From: Psychroflexus gondwanensis ACAM 44
GTDB lineage: Bacteria > Bacteroidota > Bacteroidia > Flavobacteriales > Flavobacteriaceae
Length of the DNA: 64,000 bases
Assembly: GCF_000355905.1 (NCBI RefSeq)
Contig: NZ_APLF01000003.1
Span: 284,631-348,630, forward strand
Direction: 5' to 3'
Both the position numbers and the translations under genes were made by a program. Of the stretch, positions 43,018-53,300 are shown piece after piece. Position 1 is the first letter of the stretch; each line of letters starts with the position of its first letter. A model generated the notes under the pieces. That model was not told the DNA's origin. It saw only the letters and a list, made by a program, of their open reading frames with translations, and did not search any database.

Positions 43018-43959
43018 TTATTCTCCTATGCTTACTTCAATTTGAGCTGATTGAATCATAGTGCCTTTATAATTTACTTGGGGCTTTATGATTCGTGTAA
43101 TAATTTCGTTCCCTGTTTCTATGTTTTCACTTGGAACAAAATTTGCTGTAACTTTCATTCCTTCATTATATTCTTTACCAATCATTTCGACCAACTCATA
43201 ACCGTTAGCTGCAAAGTTATCTTGAATACGCTGGACAGAAGAATTCAACTGCTTTAATCCTTTTGTACTTTCGTCCATTCGGCTTAAATTCTTCTGAATT
43301 CGTATGATTTCGTCAGCTACTTTTAAAGCCAAAGAATGGTCTGCTTTTTTATTTGAAATACTTGGTTGTGATTTGCTTTCTTCATGCTTTAGTTTTAATT
43401 GAGTTTCCAAAACTTCCACTAACTTATTATCCAACTTCACGCTTTCTTCTTCTAATGCCGTTTTTGTGTTCTTTATTTGAGTTTCAACATCTGTTTTGCT
43501 TGTCTTGATACGTTTTCCCAATAACCAAAATAATAAACCGCCTAATAAAAGAGTACCTAAAGTGGCAATAATCCAATATAATTGATTTTTATCTAAACTA
43601 TTATCGAGTTCAGATATTTTTGAATTGTTGGAAAACACTGTTTCATCTGTTTGTTTAATTTTAGAGTCGAGATTATCGTTAACTAGCACCAACTTTTGGT
43701 TACTCATATTGATAAGTTGCTTTAAACTATCAATTGTTTTTTTTTGCTGGGTGATCTTTTTTTGCGTTTCTTTTTTGACTCCTCTATACGTCCAATAATC
43801 TTTTTCCAATTCTAAAGATATTTGTTTTATATCTTGTTCTTGTTTATTGACTTGGGCTTCAATTTTTCTGATTTTATTCTCTAAAATAGAATCTTGTTGC
43901 TGTTGAGCAAAAAGGCTTGTGGCTCCTAGAAACGTAATTATTAGTAGTGTTTTTTTCAT
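43018..43959 (-). CDS. Membrane-anchored coiled-coil protein with GrpE-like C-terminus
   Basis: A 313-residue protein. Signal-like start KKTLLIITFLGATSLFAQ, an extracytoplasmic coiled coil of about 110 residues rich in Lys/Gln, a membrane segment near 133-150 (IIATLGTLLLGGLLFWLLG) and a cytoplasmic coiled coil. The last 95 residues read SVQRIQDNFAANGYELVEMI, GKEYNEGMKVTANFVPSENI and IKPQVNYKGTMIQSAQIEVS. That order (helix, then a short beta domain ending VNYKGxxIxxAQVxVS) is what I expect of the GrpE head, the Hsp70 nucleotide-exchange factor. The gene directly precedes the Hsp70 gene, which supports the match. Similarity is judged by eye and is distant. Confidence 0.6.
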   Translation of the reverse strand: MKKTLLIITFLGATSLFAQQQQDSILENKIRKIEAQVNKQEQDIKQISLELEKDYWTYRGVKKETQKKITQQKKTIDSLKQLINMSNQKLVLVNDNLDSKIKQTDETVFSNNSKISELDNSLDKNQLYWIIATLGTLLLGGLLFWLLGKRIKTSKTDVETQIKNTKTALEEESVKLDNKLVEVLETQLKLKHEESKSQPSISNKKADHSLALKVADEIIRIQKNLSRMDESTKGLKQLNSSVQRIQDNFAANGYELVEMIGKEYNEGMKVTANFVPSENIETGNEIITRIIKPQVNYKGTMIQSAQIEVSIGE

Positions 43960-43995
43960 TGTTAATATTTTGATACTGAAAGCTCCATCTTTAAT

Positions 43996-46035
43996 TTATA
44001 AATCTTTTCCTCTTGAGTTTTTCTTTTTTTCTTTTTTTGACTTCTCTATAAGTTGTTCAATTTTATTTTGTTGCGATTTAATTTGTGCGATTTTTTCAGC
44101 TTTCGGTCTGAAAAACTTAAATATTTTAATTACATTCATTCCTTTTTCAGCAGACTCAATTTCTGTAGCAAAAAAATCCGCTTGATTAATTAACTCTAAA
44201 TCATCTTCAGCAACTAATAATTCTCTGCGAATTTTTGCTGATGGTGCCTCTATGACTTCAAACATGTTTTCATTTATCTTGTTACATTTATAACATGGAA
44301 GAACTACTTCTGTCAGGCCTTCATTTAGTTTTATTGATTCTTTATGGTAATACTTAATTTCAGTACCAGGAATTTTTAATTTATATTTTAAGTTGTTTTT
44401 AGCCCTATTATAAACTTTAACATTGTCGACAGGAGCAGGAGATAGATCATAAGAACTATGACTGTCATAAATATTTATCTTTGGCAAATCAGCATCTTCT
44501 AAAAGTTTATTTAAGAGATCAAATTTTGTTTTTTTGTTAACATTAAAGTCAATTATTGAACTCTCAAACACTTCTAATTTCAGCACTATCTTAATATCAT
44601 CTAAATATTTATAATAAAATGGGTTATTATAAATATTAATGATTTCTGATGATAATATTTGAAAAGGTATTTTAGGTTTTAAATTATTATATTTTTCTAT
44701 AATATCACTAATATCAGATTTAACTTGGCTACACCTTTCATACCATTTAATCAATCCTATTAATTCGTCTTTTAGCTTCTTTTTTGTATTATATTTTAAA
44801 TTAAATATTTTTTTTTCATCCAGTGCATCAATAACTAAGTTATTAGCTTTTTCCCAGTCAATACAGTTTTCAATATTTTCATTAATTGCTTTAATATTTA
44901 ACCCCTTCTTTCCTGCTTTTAAATCAATGTCTTCCGAAATTAATTTATTCACATTCAGTAAAATCAGATCACCATTAGTTCTGAATGCATTTTTAATCGA
45001 ATGAAATAGTTGTATAAGTTGTTTAATTTCCGAATCTTCAAGTTCTTCAATTGAAGTAAGACTATCCTGGATTCTCTCTTCGGTTAATTTACCTACCTTA
45101 ATTGAATCAGCTAATTTTATTAGCTTTTTAGCTGATTCAAGATAGTTTACAATCGAATTATTTTTTTTACTTTCATTGAAATAATCAATTCCACATTGCA
45201 ATATTTCATTTGCTAACTGGTCTGCAACTGCTTTGTATTTTAGGTCATTTGTTCCAAGTATGGACTTAAGAAGAGATAAGTTCTCTTTTGTATTTGTGAA
45301 AAGCCTTGAACCAAATTCATAAGCACCGCTTCTGTTTCCTTTGCGTTTCTTTTTGTTAATTTCAATTTTGCTTTCAATTTCATGTATTGGTTCTTCTGTG
45401 AATTTTTTTGAAAGATATTTTTGTGTTGAACCGTTACAATTGCTAAATAATTGCAATGTTTCAGAACTAGAATATTGGTTTTTGAATTGCATTAGCAATT
45501 CATCAACCAATATTTCAATTTGTTTTTCATTGTCAATCGTAAATGTTTTATCAGCTACAGAATGAACAAAGTTTTCAAAGTAGTCAGATTCAATTAGTTT
45601 GATCTTGGCTTCAATGCCTTGTTTTATATGGTCTTGGCTTAATAATTTGTAAGTTCCCAAATTGTTGAACGCAGAGAAGTTTTTAGAATTTACTTCCTTA
45701 TTTAGGGTTACCTTTTCCCAAATCTCTACTGCTTTGTCTTCATTACCTTTTTTAAGATATGCAATTGCCGCATTGTCAAAAGGATTTGCATTTAAAAACC
45801 AAAATAAAGCGAAGTTTACCTTGTCTTGGTTTTGCTGAATATGAGAAAAAGCTTTATTTATTGACTCTTCTGTTCTTGTAATATTATCAAGAATTTGGAA
45901 ATCATATTCAGATTTAGTTTCTTTTCCAACCTTTGAGTAGGCTCTAGTTTTGGCTTTTTGCTTCTGTAATTCTCGTTCAGTAAAGTTTGACAGAATACCT
46001 GCAATTCGATAAGGATTATTTTGGATTAGCTCCAT
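43996..46035 (-). CDS. TPR-like protein with degenerate J-domain-like N-terminus, first gene of the Hsp70 operon
   Basis: A 679-residue protein starting MELIQNNPYRIAGILSNFTE. The opening NPYRIAGILSNFTERELQKQ and following helix, with AFSHIQQNQDKVNFALFWF, recall the layout of a J-domain (YxxLGV, helix, then an A-x-x-x-L segment) but the HPD motif is absent. TPR-like pairs follow (IAYLKKGNEDKAVEIWEKV; FSAFNNLGTYKLLSQ), then a long alpha-helical region and a C-terminal section with CYKCNK and more coiled coil (KIEQLIEKSKKEKKK). No membrane segment is seen. I recall NPYRI-type proteins encoded beside Hsp70 genes in other bacteria. An Hsp70 co-chaperone role is inferred. Confidence 0.6.
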   Translation of the reverse strand: MELIQNNPYRIAGILSNFTERELQKQKAKTRAYSKVGKETKSEYDFQILDNITRTEESINKAFSHIQQNQDKVNFALFWFLNANPFDNAAIAYLKKGNEDKAVEIWEKVTLNKEVNSKNFSAFNNLGTYKLLSQDHIKQGIEAKIKLIESDYFENFVHSVADKTFTIDNEKQIEILVDELLMQFKNQYSSSETLQLFSNCNGSTQKYLSKKFTEEPIHEIESKIEINKKKRKGNRSGAYEFGSRLFTNTKENLSLLKSILGTNDLKYKAVADQLANEILQCGIDYFNESKKNNSIVNYLESAKKLIKLADSIKVGKLTEERIQDSLTSIEELEDSEIKQLIQLFHSIKNAFRTNGDLILLNVNKLISEDIDLKAGKKGLNIKAINENIENCIDWEKANNLVIDALDEKKIFNLKYNTKKKLKDELIGLIKWYERCSQVKSDISDIIEKYNNLKPKIPFQILSSEIINIYNNPFYYKYLDDIKIVLKLEVFESSIIDFNVNKKTKFDLLNKLLEDADLPKINIYDSHSSYDLSPAPVDNVKVYNRAKNNLKYKLKIPGTEIKYYHKESIKLNEGLTEVVLPCYKCNKINENMFEVIEAPSAKIRRELLVAEDDLELINQADFFATEIESAEKGMNVIKIFKFFRPKAEKIAQIKSQQNKIEQLIEKSKKEKKKNSRGKDL

Positions 46036-46558
46036 ATTTTTTCTATTGGTTTGAAACTCTTAACATAATTTTAAATATATTAATTTTCATCACTGTTTCC
46101 CATATAATTTCATTTTTTTTTATCGTTATGGAAAAAAAATAGCTCTATTTACCTTGCGTTTTCTTTAGTGAAAAAAAAATTGTGCTGTTTGTGTGATTGG
46201 CTTTTCAGTTTGTGGATAACATCTTAGCTGAGCTAACATTGAATTAGATTTTTTGCTTTTCTAATATTTATTAGCTTCAACTATTGCCACTGGTTTTAAT
46301 CTTTCGAAATGATGATTTTATGTAATGCTGATATTAAAGTCTTTTCATTAAAATAAGTTGGCTTTCTTCATGAGAGACTTTAAGGGTGTTGGGCTGAAAT
46401 GAATCTGCCGAATTATTTCTTGTACATTATCGGAAAATAAGCAAATAACAAAGCTAAATCCTAAACAATGCTCGGATATTTTATGAATTATTTAATAAAC
46501 CCTATGTTATACCTTAAGCGAGTAATATTTAGCTTTAGAAAATCATAAATTTATAACC
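46036..46558. other. Long non-coding region between divergent transcription units
   Basis: 523 bases, strongly A+T-rich with several poly-T tracts. It must hold the promoters of the Hsp70 operon (minus) and of the T9SS protein gene (plus), but I see no exact TAnnTTTG with a good -33 partner and no RNA gene. Confidence 0.5.
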
Positions 46559-48418
46559 ATGAGATATTTTTACTTTTATTTATTCCTTTTAGGAAGTTTT
46601 ATCTCCTCAGCACAAGGCTTAACAGGAGAATTTACAGTTGGAGATTTAAATTCTGACTATGAAACTTTTACTCAAATGATAGTTGACCTACAAGCAGAAG
46701 GTGTTGGAGATGGAGGTGCTACTTTTACAATAGTTCCAGGAACTTATTCCGATATATTGACTTTAGAGTCAATACCAGGGCTTTCTGAGACTTCACCTTT
46801 AATTATTACAGCAGAACCAGATTCAGTTTTTTTTGAAATTATTGGAACTTCCTCTTCAACAGATGCCGCTTTTACGATTAATGCCTTAAGTTACATTACA
46901 TTCGAGAATTTAAATATTAGAGATATAAGTGATGCAGGCAACGAACTGGAAAGAGGTTTTAGTTTTGTAGGATCCTCTTCTGAGGGATGCTCATTTAATA
47001 TCGTAAGAGATTGTTCTATTTTTTTAGGGGCAAATGGTGCAAGACCACTAACTTCAACACGAGGAATTCGCTTTGTCTCTGATGCAAGTAGCCAAGAGGC
47101 TACTAATAGCAATAACCTTATTGACAATGTTTCTATAGACAATTCTGGTAGTGGTATTCAAATTTTAGCTTCCGCGGACTTTTTCGGAAGAGTTGATTTT
47201 GAAGACACAAATAATCAAATTATAAATAGTTCATTCGGAAGTAATACAAGCTTAGGTCACGATTTAAGTAGTGGTTCTTTTGGGATTAATACTCTAGGAA
47301 ATAAGGATATGTTAATCCAAAATAATGTTTTTGAAAGTATTACCAACTTAAATGCTTCTCCTGTTCTTCCTGTGAGCACAAGCGCTATAAGTATTGACTC
47401 AGGCTCAGGAGAAATTAGTCAGAATACAATAAACTATGTGGAATATGAAGGAACTATAGGTTCTACTTATGGAATGAAAGTAAGTACTATTTCCGGAGAT
47501 TCAACAGTAATTGCCAATAATAAAATTTCTGGACTTGTGAGGAGTAATTTCACAGCTTCAACATCAGATCCTAGTTTATATTTATTTGGAGTTTGGGTTT
47601 TCGAACAAGATGGAAATGTAGGTTTAACAAGGTTATTACATAACACTATAGTATTGGAAGCGGAGGAGGCCGTGAGCTATCCTTCCGCAGGAATACAGTT
47701 AAGAAGCGGATCTTCTGGTCAACCTCCAGCAGAAGTGTTCAATAATATTATTACAAATTCTATTTCAACTGAAGATGAAGCGTATAGGTCTTATGCTTTA
47801 GTAGACGGTAATAGTGACAGAGGTTTTTTGGTATCAGATTACAACCTTTTATTTGCAGATGGTGTGAATGGTTTCCTAGGTAGTATCGGTCGTCGATTGG
47901 GAGAAACTGAGCAATTCACGAATGACCTAGCAGAATTTATTAGTTTTTCTGAAACCAATGAAAATAGCGTAAGCTTTTCTCCTGTGTTTCAAGATATAGC
48001 ATCAAATGATTTTAGTATTTCACCTGATGTAGATAATCCTCTAGACTATATTGTACCTAGACTGGAAGAAATCGACCAGGATATATTGGGTAATCTCAGA
48101 GAAGATGTAGAGACTTATCTTGGTGCCTATGAAGGAACTGTTTTCTTAACAATTTCTAACATAAATCCAGATGGAAATATTACAGTTTATCCAAATCCAG
48201 CTTCTCGTTTTATTTCTTTGGAATTACTTGGATTATCTATAGATGAAAATACATCTATGAAAATATTTAATATGAACGGTCAGTTAGTTTTTGACACTTT
48301 AATCAAAAGTGAAAATGACTTATTAAATATAGGAATCAATAATCTAAGTTCAGGACTCTATATTTTAAAAGTAAACACCGAGTCAAAATTATTCACCGAA
48401 AGATTTGTAGTGGAGTAA
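46559..48418 (+). CDS. Secreted T9SS cargo protein with parallel beta-helix
   Basis: A 619-residue protein with signal peptide YFYFYLFLLGSFISSAQG. The middle (about 90-480) has the Asn/Ser-rich rungs of a right-handed beta helix (ITFENLNIRDISDAGNE, NNLIDNVSIDNSGSGIQILA, GEISQNTINYVEYEG). The last 80 residues are a type A T9SS sorting domain: ITVYPNPASRFISLELLG, MKIFNMNGQLVFDT and LSSGLYILKVNTESKLFTER. It should be secreted through the outer membrane and attached to the surface. It stands alone and is closed by a terminator shared with the convergent gene. Confidence 0.88.
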   Translation: MRYFYFYLFLLGSFISSAQGLTGEFTVGDLNSDYETFTQMIVDLQAEGVGDGGATFTIVPGTYSDILTLESIPGLSETSPLIITAEPDSVFFEIIGTSSSTDAAFTINALSYITFENLNIRDISDAGNELERGFSFVGSSSEGCSFNIVRDCSIFLGANGARPLTSTRGIRFVSDASSQEATNSNNLIDNVSIDNSGSGIQILASADFFGRVDFEDTNNQIINSSFGSNTSLGHDLSSGSFGINTLGNKDMLIQNNVFESITNLNASPVLPVSTSAISIDSGSGEISQNTINYVEYEGTIGSTYGMKVSTISGDSTVIANNKISGLVRSNFTASTSDPSLYLFGVWVFEQDGNVGLTRLLHNTIVLEAEEAVSYPSAGIQLRSGSSGQPPAEVFNNIITNSISTEDEAYRSYALVDGNSDRGFLVSDYNLLFADGVNGFLGSIGRRLGETEQFTNDLAEFISFSETNENSVSFSPVFQDIASNDFSISPDVDNPLDYIVPRLEEIDQDILGNLREDVETYLGAYEGTVFLTISNINPDGNITVYPNPASRFISLELLGLSIDENTSMKIFNMNGQLVFDTLIKSENDLLNIGINNLSSGLYILKVNTESKLFTERFVVE

Positions 48419-48437
48419 ATCTTTAAATAAAATCCAT

Positions 48438-48476
48438 AAAAAAGGCGCTACCGGTAATAATCGTAGCGCCTTTTTT
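48438..48476. terminator. Bidirectional terminator
   Basis: Arms AAAAAAGGCGCTAC (48438-48451) and GTAGCGCCTTTTTT (48463-48476) pair perfectly over 14 bp with an 11-base loop. A on the left and T on the right give a U-tract in both directions, serving the convergent genes at 46559 and 48497. Confidence 0.9.
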
Positions 48477-48496
48477 GTTTAAAAATTTTAGAAGAA

Positions 48497-50125
48497 TTAA
48501 GTCTGAATCACCCCTAAATTAAAATCTTTAGTAATAGGGGAGTGGTTGGCGATTTCTATTCCATTCGAAATCCACTTTCTAGTGTCTAAAGGCTCAATGA
48601 CGGCATCTGTCCATAGTCTTGCCGCAGCATAGTATGGACTTGTTTGGGTATCGTAATCATTTTTAATTTTATCGTAAAGTTCCTTTTCTTTCTCTTCGGT
48701 AATTTTCTCTCCTTTAGCTTTTAGTCGAGAGGTTTCGATAGATAATAGGACTTTAGCTGCGGAGTTTCCACTCATCACAGCCAATTCTGCACTCGGCCAT
48801 GCAAAAATTAATCTTGGATCATAAGCTTTTCCACACATGGCATAATTTCCTGCGCCATAAGAATTACCAATGATGACTGTAAATTTTGGCACTACAGAAT
48901 TACTCACCGCATTTACCATTTTGGCACCGTCTTTTATAATTCCACCATGTTCACTTTTGCTCCCTACCATAAATCCAGTCACATCTTGGACAAATACTAA
49001 GGGAATTTTCTTCTGATTACAATTGGCTATAAATCGTGTAGCCTTGTCGGCAGAATCGCTATAGATCACACCTCCAAATTGCATCTCCCCACTTTTAGTT
49101 TTCACTAGCTTCCTTTGGTTGGCAACAATACCAACGGCCCAGCCGTCAATTCTGGCGTATCCTGTTATGATAGTTTGGCCGTAGCCGGCTTTATACTCAT
49201 CGAATTCTGAATCGTCTACAAGACGTTCTATTATAGGCGTCATATCGTATTGGTCACTTCTTTTAGCAGGAAGCAAACCATAGATTTCTTTCGGATTTAA
49301 TTTTGGTTTCTTTGGTGTTTTTCGGTTAAAACCAGCCTTATCGAAATCACCAATTTTATCAACAATTCTTTTAATTTTTGTGAGTGCATCTTTGTCATCT
49401 TTAGCTTTGTAATCTGTAACTCCACTAATTTCGCAGTGTGTTGTTGCTCCGCCTAAGGTTTCGTTATCGACACTTTCACCAATAGCTGCTTTTACAAGAT
49501 AACTCCCGGCTAAGAAAATACTACCTGTTTTATCTACAATCATTGCCTCATCGCTCATAATGGGTAAATAAGCCCCGCCAGCAACACAGCTTCCCATCAC
49601 CGCAGAAATTTGCGTGATTCCCATGCTACTCATCACCGCATTGTTCCTAAAGATTCTTCCAAAATGCTCTTTGTCTGGAAAAATTTCATCTTGCATGGGG
49701 AGGTAAACTCCAGCGCTATCTACTAAATAAATAATTGGCAGTCTATTTTCAATTGAAATTTCTTGAGCTCTCAAATTCTTTTTTCCTGTAATAGGAAACC
49801 AAGCACCTGCTTTTACTGTTGCATCGTTGGCTACAACTATGACCTTCTTGCCTGAAACTTTGCCAATTTTAACCACAACGCCGCCACCAGGACAACCCCC
49901 ATGATCTTCGTACATTCCGTCTCCAGCAAAGGCTCCTATTTCAATACAGTCTTTAGCATCGTCTAGAAGAAAATCTATACGTTCTCGGGCAGTCATTTTT
50001 CCTTTACTGTGGTGTTTTTCTATCTTTTTTTCACCACCACCTAAACTTACTTTAGCAAACCTGCTTCTTAAGTCAGAAACTAAAAGCTTGTTGTGATCCT
50101 CGTTTTTATTAAATTTTATATCCAT
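48497..50125 (-). CDS. Acyl-CoA carboxylase carboxyltransferase (beta) subunit
   Basis: The ATG at 50125 gives MDIKFNKNEDHNKLLVSDLR and 542 residues, the length of propionyl/methylcrotonyl-CoA carboxylase beta subunits; an ATG at 50239 would add a non-family stretch. Seen are KGKMTARERIDFLLD, the crotonase-fold oxyanion segments GACVAGGAYLPIMSDEA and IIGNSYGAGNYAMCGKAYDP, and the C-terminal TSPYYAAARLWTDAVIEP. The last motif (AAARLWTDAVI) is that of methylcrotonoyl-CoA carboxylase-like enzymes. The biotin-carrying partner is not in the window. Confidence 0.9.
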   Translation of the reverse strand: MDIKFNKNEDHNKLLVSDLRSRFAKVSLGGGEKKIEKHHSKGKMTARERIDFLLDDAKDCIEIGAFAGDGMYEDHGGCPGGGVVVKIGKVSGKKVIVVANDATVKAGAWFPITGKKNLRAQEISIENRLPIIYLVDSAGVYLPMQDEIFPDKEHFGRIFRNNAVMSSMGITQISAVMGSCVAGGAYLPIMSDEAMIVDKTGSIFLAGSYLVKAAIGESVDNETLGGATTHCEISGVTDYKAKDDKDALTKIKRIVDKIGDFDKAGFNRKTPKKPKLNPKEIYGLLPAKRSDQYDMTPIIERLVDDSEFDEYKAGYGQTIITGYARIDGWAVGIVANQRKLVKTKSGEMQFGGVIYSDSADKATRFIANCNQKKIPLVFVQDVTGFMVGSKSEHGGIIKDGAKMVNAVSNSVVPKFTVIIGNSYGAGNYAMCGKAYDPRLIFAWPSAELAVMSGNSAAKVLLSIETSRLKAKGEKITEEKEKELYDKIKNDYDTQTSPYYAAARLWTDAVIEPLDTRKWISNGIEIANHSPITKDFNLGVIQT

Positions 50126-50307
50126 GAATTGGGCAATATTGGTTGAACTGCTAAAATACAAAACCAATCTTATATTTCTTAATCGATTTCGTATACTCTG
50201 TTTTAAATTTTGCTTCAAAGTATAAATTAAGCTATTCACCTAAAATTAAATGGAATAAGCGACCCAAGAATCACTTGATATTTTAAATTTGGCAATTATT
50301 TTATACA

Positions 50308-53300
50308 GTGACTTCGAAAATCTCAACTTCAAAACCCTTACTTAAAAAAATTCTCCGAATTTTTGCTAGAATAGTTCTATCTATTCTTATCCTTTTTATT
50401 CTACTTATCTTGTTTGTGAGAAGCCCTTGGGGGCAAGACATTATTATTGAGAAAGTGACTCACTATGTGAGTGAGAAAATCGATGCTAAATTTGAAATAG
50501 GTAAACTCTATCTGACGTTTTCTGGAAACTTAACTTTAGAAGATCTTCTTTTGGAAGATACGTCTCAGGATACTCTTATCTATTCAAGGTATCTAGAAGC
50601 AGATGTTCCTATTTACCCAATTGTTTTTGGGAACCAATTTAAAGTTGATTTAGTGGATTGGAAAGGCTTAAAAGCCAATGTGAGTCGAAAAGACACTGTT
50701 GAAGGCTTTAATTTTCAATTTATTATCGATGCTTTTGCGTCATCTTCAGAAGAGAAACCAACAAATAAGAAGAAAGCAGCCCCTTTGGATATTTCTATAG
50801 GAGTTGTTTCTTTTGAAGAATTTCAATTGTCCTATCAAGATGAGGTAACAGGGATTGATACAGAGCTCATCTTAGGCAAATTTTCTTTAAAGAGTAAATC
50901 AATTGATCTAGAAACGATGAAGTTTCATTTGTCTGAACTCAATTTGGAGAATACGAGTATTACTTACGACCAATTCAAACCCTTGGTAAGCGAGAATACT
51001 CAAGAGGAGTCGGCTCTGCCTTGGATTATTGTTGATGATTTAAGTATAAAAAAAGTCGATTTGAAGTATAATTCTATTCCTGAAGACACCAAGGCTGACG
51101 TCTTTTTGGATGAATTTGCCTTATCAAATTTAGACGCCAATTTAAATCTGCAAACTATTTCACTTCAAAATCTTGTGTTACGAGACAGTCAGTTTGCTTT
51201 GGAAGTGAATTCAAATCTTTCTGAATCTAAGGTTGAGCTTACTGAAACGCCCCCAAAACCCAATGAATTGTTTTCATGGCCAAAATGGACTGTGGAAGTT
51301 GATGAAGTTGATTTTGTGAATAATAATATAAGCTTCCTTCAAAATGGAAAACAGCCCGTTAAAGGTGAATTTTCTGCAGAAGCTATTTCAATTAAAGATT
51401 TGAATTTCAATGCCGAATCCATTCTACTTTCTGAAGAAGAAAAACTCAGTTTTAGTCTTGATAATTTTCAATTTAAGGAAGAAAGTGGAATTGAATTAAA
51501 GGAATTTAGAGTGGATGCTAACTTAAATTCAAATGAAATTGAACTCAATGATTTAAAACTCGAAGTCAATAAAAGTTTAGTTTATGCGGATTTAATCTTG
51601 AATTACGCTTCAATCCAAGCCTTAATTGACGATCCCTTACAATCTACTTTTAATCTTAAGGTTTCCGATTTACAATTAAATGTTACAGATGCTTATCTGT
51701 TTTCACCAGAATTGAAATCCAATGCTCAAATTAAAGCACTGGCCAGTCACAATTTTAAAGGAAATTTTGAAGTAAACGGGAGTCCAAAGGCGATGACTAT
51801 TTCAACTTTTGACCTCAACTGGGGAAAGGATACGCGAGTGAAGCTAGCTGGAACCTTAGAGAATGTAACGGACATTGATCAATTGAGCTTTAATTTTGAA
51901 AGGTATACGGCACAATCTTCTCAAGCTGATATTTCTAAATTCATTTCAGCTAAAGAGTTAGGAATTTCGATCCCTAAAAGGGTCTTATTAAAGGGAAGTT
52001 TAAAAAAAGAGTCTAAAGGATTTTCAACAAACAGTCAATTTGTCATCCCAGAAGGAATTATCAAACTCAATGGTAATTTCCAAAGTGAGCCCCTTTTAAA
52101 ATATGCAATAGATCTAGAGGTTAACTCTTTAAAGCTTGGTGAATTATTGCAAAATCCAGACGTGGGCAATCTTTCTTTAAGGCTATCCTCTAAAGGCCAA
52201 GGCCAAACCATAAATGATCTTACTGCGGAGTTAACTTCCACTATTGACAGCATCCGTTGGAATACTTACACCTTTTCAGGATTAAATATCGAAGGCGTGC
52301 TTAAAAAAGGTAAAGGTGATGTAAAGTTTGACTACAGTGATGAAAATCTTCAAATGGAGTTCGTTTCAGAGTTAGAGTTGGACTCCATTTCTTCAAAAGT
52401 TGATATTGTCTTTGATTTAGAGGGAATAAGAACTCAAAATCTGGGGCTTACAGAAAAGGACCTAAGAGCAAAAGTTTTAGCCAATATCCAATTTGAAGGA
52501 AATTCCACTCAATTTGAATTCGATGCACAATTGAAAGATGGCTTAGTTGTTTATGACCAGAAGCCATACTATTTAGGGAATTTTGAATTTACATCTGCAG
52601 TGGATTCTACAAAAACCACTGCAGATATATCTAGCCAATTCTTAAATGGAAGTTTAGAGGCTAACGCAAGTATAAATCGAATTTCAAAAGCATTGGGGAA
52701 TCATTTCGAAAGCTATGCTAAAGATTCCTTATTAATGGAGAACCCAAAAAAACCTGTAAAACTGAAACTTAATCTGTCTTTTATAGAGTCCCCCATACTC
52801 TCCGATATCTTTCTAGAAGGTATCCAAGAAATGGACACCTTGAGATCTACAATTAATTTTAACGAGAGCAACGAGAAATTAACAGCCAATCTGAATTTGC
52901 CCCATATCAATTATCAGGGGAACGAAATTCAAGGACTTACTTTTGATTTTAATTCTGAAGAAACGACTGCCGAGTTCAATTTGAATTTCGATAATATTCT
53001 TGCTGGGCCTTTAGATATTGCTGCAACTGAGATTTCAGGTAAATTTTTGGATAAAAAATTGGATTTAGACCTTAAGGCCTTTAAAGACGAAAAAGATTTT
53101 TTCAATTCTACAGTACATATCGATTTTGAAGAGAATGGTCTTTACCGTTTGTCTGTGTCTCCAGAAAATTTAATTTTAAATGGATCCTCATGGTCTATAT
53201 TAGAAAACAATGAAATCGTTTATCAGCAAGACAGTCTAAAAATAGCTGATTTTAAGCTGAGTAGAGATGCACAAGAAATTGTCATCGATGATAATTTTGA

